NCBI GenBank assembly: GCA_022564135.1 | Contig: JADFLZ010000148.1 | Span: 1-5,984 of the forward strand | DNA from: Candidatus Zixiibacteriota bacterium | Lineage (GTDB): Bacteria > Zixibacteria > MSB-5A5 > GN15 > FEB-12 | Length of the DNA: 5,984 nucleotides | Direction of reading: 5' to 3' | Part shown: positions 1 through 5,297 of the stretch, piece after piece | Numbering within the stretch: the first letter of the stretch is position 1 | How the letters are laid out: every line of letters starts with the position of its first letter | Translations under genes and position numbers: made by a program | The notes under the pieces: model-generated | What the model was told of the DNA's origin: nothing | What the model saw: the letters and a program-made list of their open reading frames with translations, nothing else | The model's database searches: none

Positions 1-2
1 TC

Positions 3-257
3 TTAAACAAGACTCTTAATCTGGCAGTCGACCTCTTAAAACATAACAAATCTCATATTCGATTTCACACCGGCGCCGAATATCTGGTTGAACAAAAATT
101 TGCAATAAGAGCCGGACTTTCGGACGGAAGTTTCACGGCCGGTACCGGCTATCTGTTTAAGCTGGGCGGTAATACCCTGGCCATAGATTATGCTTTTTCA
201 ACCGACAAAGCCGGTCAAGGGGAAGAGCATATTTTTTCATTCGACATTCTGTTTTAA
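3..257 (+). CDS. C-terminal end of a PorV/PorQ-like outer-membrane barrel protein (5' truncated)
   Basis: An open frame enters from the left edge and runs 84 codons to a TAA; its start lies outside the window. The visible part alternates polar and hydrophobic residues as beta strands do, with segments such as HTGAEYLVEQKFAIRAG, FTAGTGYLF and LAIDYAFS, and ends in HIFSFDILF. A C-terminal Phe in an amphipathic last strand is the usual signal for the BAM outer-membrane insertion machinery. The tail aligns by eye with the tail of the next gene (GAE..V...F.IR.G, FTAG, DYAF, H.F...), so the two are tandem paralogues. Family assignment (PorV/PorQ, UPF0164-like) is borrowed from that neighbour, because the diagnostic N-terminus is missing here. 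The role is probably structural or transport-related in the outer membrane; the substrate is unknown. The next gene begins about 18 bases downstream, suggesting one transcript. Confidence 0.75.
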   Translation, partial: LNKTLNLAVDLLKHNKSHIRFHTGAEYLVEQKFAIRAGLSDGSFTAGTGYLFKLGGNTLAIDYAFSTDKAGQGEEHIFSFDILF

Positions 258-275
258 AGTTAAGTGTTAATAAAA

Positions 276-1184
276 ATGATGAAATACCTGTTTGCAATAT
301 TTAGCCTGACGATTTTAACAGTCGTATGCCCGATTGAACTTCCACAGGCTCAGGACGGTGTAGCGCTGCTAAAAATTGATCATGGCGCACGAATGGCCGG
401 AATGGGCTCGACTTTCCCCGGCAGTTCAAACGACCCCAACGCTGTAGTTTTTAATCCGGCAGCGGCAGCAGGTTTTGAAAAATTCACAGCTTCGTTTGGT
501 CATACCGAGTACTGGGAAAATATCCGGCTGGAGTCCGCTTTTATCGCCGCCGGATTATCTCCGAAACTGTTTATTCATGCCGGAATAAGATTTGCGGCGG
601 TCGATGGGATCGAAAACAGGCTTTTCCCTAGCGCTGTTCCGATAGATAGTTTTGAGGCGCACGATGTTTCCTTCAAAGGCGGCTTTGCCTATCGAATTAA
701 TGCAAAGCTCGATATAGGTATAGGCGCCGGCTGGATAATTGAAAAAATTGGCAGCTATCGCGGTTCCTCATTCAATGTCGATATAGGCGCGCGCTATCAG
801 GCGACTCCGAAGATTGAACTGGCCGGCTCGGCTATATCGCTGGGTTCGAGTTTCCGCTTAGAACAGGCGGGACTGATTGGTTCGGCTGACATTTCACTGC
901 CGACAAGCTATCGCTTGGGAGCTGCCTACGAGTATAACGAGCGCTACAATGGCGCCGCCGAACTGGTTTATCTTGATGACCAAGCGCATCTGCATCTGGG
1001 AGCGGAGGCAATCGTCAACGAAATTTTCAGCATCCGCAGCGGCTATATGTTAAATTACGACAGCAAAAATTTTACGGCCGGCGCGACATTCACCAAAAGA
1101 AATATATCGGTCGACTATGCCTTTATACCGTTTTCAAATAATCTGGGCACTTCGCATCTGTTTAATCTGAATTTTAGCTTGTAG
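276..1184 (+). CDS. PorV/PorQ-family outer-membrane beta-barrel protein
   Basis: From ATG 276 the protein has 302 residues; a GTG at 264 would add four. Neither start has a clear Shine-Dalgarno sequence, and ATG is preferred because it gives a compact signal peptide (MMKYLF, then a hydrophobic core, with likely cleavage near PQA/QDG). The mature N-terminus carries the family signature LLKIDHGARMAGMG, followed by SSNDPNAVVFNPAA. This matches the 'GARAAGMGGA...DDASA.YWNPA' pattern known from PorV/PorQ-like proteins (DUF3308/UPF0164). The rest is a series of alternating amphipathic strands ending HLFNLNFSL. PorV acts as an outer-membrane shuttle in type IX secretion of Bacteroidota, but many members of this broad family occur without that system and have no known role, so type IX secretion is not claimed. 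The terminal residue is Leu rather than the usual aromatic. The gene follows a paralogue and precedes a secreted peptidase-like gene by 5 bases. Confidence 0.85.
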   Translation: MMKYLFAIFSLTILTVVCPIELPQAQDGVALLKIDHGARMAGMGSTFPGSSNDPNAVVFNPAAAAGFEKFTASFGHTEYWENIRLESAFIAAGLSPKLFIHAGIRFAAVDGIENRLFPSAVPIDSFEAHDVSFKGGFAYRINAKLDIGIGAGWIIEKIGSYRGSSFNVDIGARYQATPKIELAGSAISLGSSFRLEQAGLIGSADISLPTSYRLGAAYEYNERYNGAAELVYLDDQAHLHLGAEAIVNEIFSIRSGYMLNYDSKNFTAGATFTKRNISVDYAFIPFSNNLGTSHLFNLNFSL

Positions 1185-1189
1185 CCGAT

Positions 1190-2464
1190 ATGAACTGTCT
1201 TCTGTTTTTTATGCAGCGAGTTTTTCTGATTGTCACAATTTTTCTTATTTCGATTTGTAATCTTTTCGCAGCCGAACATCCGCCCGGCTATGTCGAACTT
1301 ATTGACCTGCCCATAACTGTCCGGGTAGATACGACTGACGCTGATATCAAAGCGGTCTATGACCTCTGGCGCAGATTTTTAAGTTCAAATCCAGACAGCG
1401 CGATTGACAGTTCTCTTTGGAACCAAAAAGAACTGAAGCGCTACGGCGAGCCCTATGCTGCCCGCAGCTGGATTTATAACAGTCAGAATATCATAAAATC
1501 TTTTCCACCGCTTCTACTCAGCATAGAAAAAGAGGGCAAGTTCTACGCTATACGAACTCTGTATTACAGCGAAGGCTTGGAAGAACCGTATAAAAGCTCG
1601 AACCCCTGGGCTTTGCAGACGATGTACGCCAGAAAAGTTAAGATTAAAATCAAGAAGGAAGATAAAGAAAAAAAGATTGATACTTTACCTCAGGGCAAAC
1701 GAGTAGCCTACCAATCGCCAATGCCGGATAGTCTGAAAAAGAAAAAAGACTCTACCGAGTACCGGCTTTACGACCCGCTGCATGTTATCACCGCTAGCTG
1801 GGACAAAAGACGGATGGGTCCGATCGACTATCATTTTCCGCATGATTATTTCTTTGATAGAGCAGTCGGTTTACGAATGACCAAGTTTATTAAACATATC
1901 CGCAAAAAGTATGAGCTGCCCAAAGTGTCACCCATTGAATTTTACATCACTCGCAATCAGGATGAGATAGCCGCCGCCGCGGGGCTGGAATTTATATTAG
2001 CACCGTCGGCGGGCAGGTCTAATACTCCTAACGCGCAGGTGTTCAGTTCGCTGGCCAGCGAATGGTATCCGCACGAGATTACTCATATTCTGTTCAGAGA
2101 TTTTAAGCCGCATTTTATTCTCAATGAAGGCATTGCCACTTTTTTAGGCGGCTCGATGAACCGGCCGTTTGAAAGCTTAGCGGTTGACTTAGCCGAGTTT
2201 TTTGAAATCAACGACACTATTACCTTTCAGCAGATTCTTGACAGTCCGTTTCTCGAAGGCAGTACCGTCACCTACTATACAGTCGGAGCCGTACTCTGCA
2301 AGATGGCCTATCAGCAGGGGAAAGCGGAGAAAGTCAGAGAACTGCTTTCATCGGGAGTATCAGACGACGAGCTATATGCGACGATAAAACAAGTACTTGG
2401 TATTAATAAGCAGGATGTCACAAGAGCCATCAGACAAAAAACAAAAGAGTATGCAGACAGATGA
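1190..2464 (+). CDS. Secreted HExxH (gluzincin-type) metallopeptidase-like protein
   Basis: The protein has 424 residues from ATG 1190. An in-frame ATG at 1211 (residue 8) gives a more typical signal peptide, MQRVFLIV...NLFA/AEHP; neither start has a good ribosome binding site. Residues 30-145 form an unassigned domain. Residues 149-188 are unusually lysine-rich and probably an exposed linker or insertion. Residues 195-265 (SWDKRRMGPIDYHFPHDYFF, then FYITRNQDEI) precede the zinc motif. HEITH at 295-299 supplies two His ligands and the catalytic Glu, and E313 in LNEGIATFLGG is the probable third ligand, as in gluzincins (peptidase clan MA). The downstream YYTVGAVLCKMAYQQGK matches the helix that commonly follows the NEG motif in such proteins. 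All key residues are present, so activity is plausible, but the substrate is unknown. The signal peptide has no lipobox that I can see, so periplasmic or surface location is inferred. The gene lies 5 bases after the barrel gene and overlaps the acetyltransferase. Confidence 0.8.
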   Translation: MNCLLFFMQRVFLIVTIFLISICNLFAAEHPPGYVELIDLPITVRVDTTDADIKAVYDLWRRFLSSNPDSAIDSSLWNQKELKRYGEPYAARSWIYNSQNIIKSFPPLLLSIEKEGKFYAIRTLYYSEGLEEPYKSSNPWALQTMYARKVKIKIKKEDKEKKIDTLPQGKRVAYQSPMPDSLKKKKDSTEYRLYDPLHVITASWDKRRMGPIDYHFPHDYFFDRAVGLRMTKFIKHIRKKYELPKVSPIEFYITRNQDEIAAAAGLEFILAPSAGRSNTPNAQVFSSLASEWYPHEITHILFRDFKPHFILNEGIATFLGGSMNRPFESLAVDLAEFFEINDTITFQQILDSPFLEGSTVTYYTVGAVLCKMAYQQGKAEKVRELLSSGVSDDELYATIKQVLGINKQDVTRAIRQKTKEYADR

Positions 2465-2945
2465 CTGGCATAGCCAGGCCCTGGAAATATTAAGCGCTGA
2501 GTCAATTGAACAGATTGAAACAATTCGCGAGCTTTTTTTAGAGTATGCCAAATCATTAAATTTTGATCTCTGCTTTCAGGACTTCTACAAAGAATTAGAA
2601 TTGCTGCCCGGCAAGTACGCAGCACCCGCTGGCCGCCTGCTGCTGGCGCTCTGGGACCAAAAAATAGCCGGCTGTGTCGGTCTCTGGAAAGTAAATAAAG
2701 AAGTTTGCGAGATGAAGCGGCTCTGGGTACGTCCCGAATTTCGCGGCCGGAAGATTGGACGAGAGCTGGCAGAATCTGTAATCGAGCAGGCTAAAATAAT
2801 TGGATATTCCAGAATGAAACTTGATACGATTGACAGTATGACCACAGCCATAAAATTATATGTTTCGCTTGGTTTTCAATCAATCTCAGCTTACCGCTAT
2901 AATCCGGTTAAAGGCGCCGAATATATGGAACTGGATTTGAAATAG
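2451..2945 (+). CDS. GNAT-family N-acetyltransferase
   Basis: The protein has 164 residues from ATG 2451, which overlaps the end of the peptidase gene by 14 bases. An ATG at 2415 or TTG at 2397 would extend it by 12 or 18 residues, but that extension (MSQEPSDKKQKS) looks like peptidase-frame shadow and lies upstream of the natural GNAT start. The fold elements are in order: IRELFLEYAKSL (helix 1), LLLALWDQKIAGCVGLWKV (strands 2-3), CEMKRLWVRPEFRGRKIGRELAE (strand 4 and the acetyl-CoA pyrophosphate loop, R-G-R-K-I-G), MKLDTIDSMTTAIKLYVSLGF (strand 5, with the common A..LY..LGF helix) and a final YMELDL strand. Length and motifs are those of a full single-domain acetyltransferase using acetyl-CoA. 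The subgroup with PGKYA before the core and CEMKRL in the core is common in bacteria, but its acceptor is not established, so none is given. A cytoplasmic enzyme, it is likely translationally coupled to the peptidase gene. Confidence 0.9.
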   Translation: MQTDDWHSQALEILSAESIEQIETIRELFLEYAKSLNFDLCFQDFYKELELLPGKYAAPAGRLLLALWDQKIAGCVGLWKVNKEVCEMKRLWVRPEFRGRKIGRELAESVIEQAKIIGYSRMKLDTIDSMTTAIKLYVSLGFQSISAYRYNPVKGAEYMELDLK

Positions 2946-2958
2946 CAGTTGGGCTATT
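2941..2958. terminator. Small inverted repeat between convergent genes, possible weak bidirectional terminator
   Basis: AATAGC at 2941-2946 and GCTATT at 2953-2958 are perfect reverse complements around a 6-base loop (AGTTGG). The TAG of the acetyltransferase (2943-2945) and the TAG of rdgB on the other strand (2954-2956) sit symmetrically in the two arms. The stem is only six pairs, half of them A-T, and neither side has a run of T, so it does not meet the usual rule for an intrinsic terminator. The position between two facing operons is what makes a termination role conceivable. Confidence 0.25.
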
Positions 2959-3574
2959 CGCCGCTTTGAGCCGCCCGCAGTTTATTTACTTTTTCCATTA
3001 TTAAGCCGACCATATTCTGCAGAGCCAGACCCCGGTGCGAGACCATATTCTTTTCTTCAATTGTCATTTGAGAAAATCGTTTATCTTTTGGAGGGTAGTA
3101 GAAGACCGGGTCATAGCCGAAGCCCTGGTCGCCCTGAATATCTTCAGTTATAAAGCCTTCGCAGAGGCCTTCGACAGTTTCAATATTGCCGTCGTTCCAG
3201 TCTATCGCTATAACGCAGCGGAAACGGGCAGTACGCTTTTCCTGGGGAACGTCTTTCATTTCTTTTATGAGCTTATTAACATTGTCGGCATAGCTGACGT
3301 TGTCACCGGCATAACGCGCAGAATAAATTCCGGGAGCGCCATCAAGGGCGTCTACCTCAAGTCCGGTGTCGTCGGCCAGCGCCGGCATGTCGCAATATTC
3401 GGCTACTGCTTTGGCTTTTAAGAGTGCGTTTTCTTTTAAGGTCTGGCCGGTTTCTTCGACATCGGGAAACTCCAAAAAATCGCTGCGGGAAAAAATAGTA
3501 ACCGGCAGGTCTTCAAGCAGATATTTTATCTCTTTGATTTTATCGTCGTTGTTAGTGGCCAGTACGAGATTCAT
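2954..3574 (-). CDS. rdgB: dITP/XTP pyrophosphatase (RdgB/HAM1 family)
   Basis: The 206-residue protein hydrolyses non-canonical purine nucleoside triphosphates (dITP, XTP, ITP) to the monophosphate and pyrophosphate, keeping deaminated bases out of DNA and RNA. It acts in the cytoplasm with a divalent metal. The family motifs are present in order: LVLATNNDDKIKEI at the N-terminus (nucleotide-binding T/SxNxxK), ENALLKAKAVAEY, ALADDTGLEVDALDGAPGIYSARYAG (metal and substrate site), then GFGYDPVFYYP and the base-recognition segment KNMVSHRGLAL near the C-terminus. Length is normal for the family and nothing is missing. ATG 3574 is chosen because residue 2 starts the conserved strand and an AAAGG lies just upstream. 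The first 23 bases overlap the end of the DUF5677-like gene. rdgB commonly neighbours murI in bacteria; here the two are separated only by that gene. Confidence 0.96.
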   Translation of the reverse strand: MNLVLATNNDDKIKEIKYLLEDLPVTIFSRSDFLEFPDVEETGQTLKENALLKAKAVAEYCDMPALADDTGLEVDALDGAPGIYSARYAGDNVSYADNVNKLIKEMKDVPQEKRTARFRCVIAIDWNDGNIETVEGLCEGFITEDIQGDQGFGYDPVFYYPPKDKRFSQMTIEEKNMVSHRGLALQNMVGLIMEKVNKLRAAQSGE

Positions 3575-4445
3575 GCGCCTTTAACCTGGAATCAATTAAA
3601 CTTCTTGTTGTTGGAAGCGAGTCAGCAAGTTTGAAGAATTGAGAATATGTTATTTTCTTATTAGCAATTGAGAATGTTTCGACATTAAATTCTAGGGTTG
3701 TAAACAAATATGTTTCCTTTTCCAGTAGTTTTTCATCACTATAATCATATTTTAATTTGAATGTACCATCTTTGCCTTCAAAATGCGGGACAGTACCGAA
3801 TGGAGTAGGATGAATATAAGATGAAAATATCTTCCAAAAATGAGACGCAAGCCCCACAAAAGGGTCAATTCTTGATTCATTTGTATTTGTGCTAGGTGCA
3901 AGTTGGTCTCTCGTCAACTTAGAGATTCTGTCAACTCGGTCTGCAAATGAAATACGGCTCCAACTATTGCGAGTAAAATGTTTGTCTATTTTCTTCCAAT
4001 TAATAATAAGGCCAGAGTTATCTTTGAATTTGTCCGAATCTAGTTCTTCAGCAAATTCATCCAAGATATACTTTCGATATTCATTTTGAATTTTGGTTCT
4101 GTTAGCATCAGATATTCCCAGCTTGTCTCGGATTCGATAGAGAATAATTTTGTAATAGTTGGCAAAGCGACGATTAAGCATCTCATCGTTACTAGTAACT
4201 ATGAATCGCAAATCTATTGTATGTTCCCATATGCTACGATAAATCGCGTAGAAAGCAGGTATGCTTCTCTCTTGGAGGGATCCGAAAGCTCCTTTGGTCA
4301 TTTCTAGGATAGTTGTTAAGAAACACTTACATAGGCAGTCTGTATGATACAGATTTAGACTTGTCTCATATTCGTCGAGTTGGATTTCTACCCATTCAAT
4401 AAGTTTGTAAATATCATTTTTGTAGTAAGGCGTGTATTGCTTCAT
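3552..4445 (-). CDS. DUF5677-like protein of unknown function, probable horizontally acquired insertion
   Basis: From ATG 4445 the protein has 297 residues; GTG 4463 would give 303 and overlap the end of murI by 11 bases. I cannot assign a function. The sequence is mainly helical, soluble and without a signal peptide. Numbered from the GTG, the segment at 71-90 (FYAIYRSIWEHTIDLRFIVT) has the R...E...hydrophobic pattern, and 214-221 (SSYIHPTP) has the S..xHP pattern, that I associate with DUF5677 proteins. This match is by memory and is moderate only. R76 and H81 also form an R-x4-H pair (see findings). Base composition is clearly lower in GC than its neighbours: two sampled 60-base stretches (3661-3720 and 4021-4080) hold 28% and 32% G+C, against 53% in 4801-4860 within murI. 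The gene interrupts the common murI-rdgB pairing, which with the composition supports acquisition by transfer. Its last codons run 23 bases into rdgB. Confidence 0.7.
   Translation of the reverse strand: MKQYTPYYKNDIYKLIEWVEIQLDEYETSLNLYHTDCLCKCFLTTILEMTKGAFGSLQERSIPAFYAIYRSIWEHTIDLRFIVTSNDEMLNRRFANYYKIILYRIRDKLGISDANRTKIQNEYRKYILDEFAEELDSDKFKDNSGLIINWKKIDKHFTRNSWSRISFADRVDRISKLTRDQLAPSTNTNESRIDPFVGLASHFWKIFSSYIHPTPFGTVPHFEGKDGTFKLKYDYSDEKLLEKETYLFTTLEFNVETFSIANKKITYSQFFKLADSLPTTRSLIDSRLKAHESRTGH
3578..3587 (-). promoter_or_regulatory. Ribosome binding site of rdgB, inside the upstream gene
   Basis: Read on the minus strand the stretch is AGGTTAAAGG, followed by CGC and the rdgB ATG. AAAGG is 3 bases and the outer AGG 10 bases from the start, so either could pair with 16S rRNA, the outer one at a more usual distance. 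The site lies within the last codons of the DUF5677-like gene, so ribosomes finishing that gene cross it and rdgB translation is probably coupled to it. Confidence 0.5.
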
Positions 4446-4452
4446 TGTGTCA

Positions 4453-5277
4453 TCAGTACTCACTTATATCAATCCGGGTGGCGTTTTCGATTTCGGTTCC
4501 TAAAAAGCGCGAGGCTAAATTTGTGAATTTGTCAGGAACGTCGGATACAAAAAACTTGCGTTCACCGGTCGGACCGGGTTTTTGCAAAGTCTGGGTGTTC
4601 ATCATATTGTTATCTGCCAGATACTGATAGACTGATTTGGAAATCTCTACACCGCTTTCAACAAGCTGAATTTTGTCCCCCATGGCATCGCTGATTACAT
4701 TTTTGAGCAAAGAGTAGTGGGTGCAGCCGAGCACCAGGGTATCTATTTCAACATCGTGCATGGTGTGCAGATAGTCGCGGGCGATTAAGAAAGTTGCTTC
4801 TTTGTCGGTGTAGCCTTCCTCGACCATAGGTACAAACAGCGGACAGGCCAGCGAATAGACTTTTAGCTTAGGGTCAATGTTATGAATCTGCTTGGCGTAG
4901 GCGTTTGAATTGATAGTTGCCAGAGTTCCGATAACGCCAATATTGCCATTTTTGGTTATCTCTACAGCAGCTTTTGCACCCGGTTTTATTACTCCGGTCA
5001 TGGGGGTAGAGTAATCCTGAGAAATTTCTTCAAGCGCCACCGCCGAGGCTGTATTGCAGGCACAGATGATGAATTTTACATTTTGTTCCATCAGAAAAGT
5101 GATATCCTGCCTGGTGAAATGGGTGATGATTTCTCTGGAACGGCCGCCATAAGGAGTACGGCCGACATCGCCAAAATAAACGACATTTTCCTGCGGCAGA
5201 AGTCTGATGATCTCGCGTGTGACGGTCAGACCTCCCACTCCGGAATCAAAAATCCCTATCGCTCTGTTATCTGCCAT
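4453..5277 (-). CDS. murI: Glutamate racemase
   Basis: The enzyme interconverts L- and D-glutamate without a cofactor, supplying D-glutamate for the peptidoglycan stem peptide in the cytoplasm. The 274-residue length is typical. Family motifs appear in order: IGIFDSGVGGLTV at 7-19 (D11 and S12 in the substrate site), VYFGDVGRTPYGGRS at 33-47, ICACNTASAVAL at 71-82 with catalytic C74, GVIKPGAKAAV at 95-105, IGVIGTLATINS at 113-124, ACPLFVPMVEEG at 144-155, and LGCTHYSLL at 183-191 with the second catalytic cysteine C185. The usual Pro of GCTHYP is Ser here, a mild substitution next to the active site. The start is well supported by an AGGGGAG six bases upstream of ATG. The upstream amidase gene ends 20 bases before, so the pair is probably an operon dedicated to the cell wall, continuing toward rdgB. 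Confidence 0.97.
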   Translation of the reverse strand: MADNRAIGIFDSGVGGLTVTREIIRLLPQENVVYFGDVGRTPYGGRSREIITHFTRQDITFLMEQNVKFIICACNTASAVALEEISQDYSTPMTGVIKPGAKAAVEITKNGNIGVIGTLATINSNAYAKQIHNIDPKLKVYSLACPLFVPMVEEGYTDKEATFLIARDYLHTMHDVEIDTLVLGCTHYSLLKNVISDAMGDKIQLVESGVEISKSVYQYLADNNMMNTQTLQKPGPTGERKFFVSDVPDKFTNLASRFLGTEIENATRIDISEY

Positions 5278-5283
5278 ACTATG

Positions 5284-5290
5284 CTCCCCT
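5284..5290 (-). promoter_or_regulatory. Strong ribosome binding site of murI
   Basis: The minus strand reads AGGGGAG, then six bases (CATAGT), then the murI ATG. This is the best Shine-Dalgarno match in the window, fixes the murI start, and indicates that murI is translated independently of the damaged amidase reading frame before it. Confidence 0.8.
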
Positions 5291-5297
5291 GGAATAT

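Noticed and set aside
258..275. Promoter in the gap between the two barrel genes
   Set aside because: The gap is under 20 bases and has no recognisable -35/-10 pair; joint transcription is simpler.
2311..2851. Minus-strand open frames across the peptidase and acetyltransferase genes
   Set aside because: They overlap convincing plus-strand genes, have no ribosome binding site or protein-like motifs, and are explained as antisense shadows.
3035..3421. 128-codon open frame on the plus strand inside rdgB
   Set aside because: It lies fully antisense to a well-conserved RdgB protein and its translation resembles no known family; a shadow frame.
3560..4459. CAGTAC present at both ends of the inserted gene (3560-3565 and 4454-4459), as a possible target-site duplication
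   Set aside because: Six bases is short, the copies fall inside the coding parts of rdgB and murI, and such a match is expected by chance over the junction regions.
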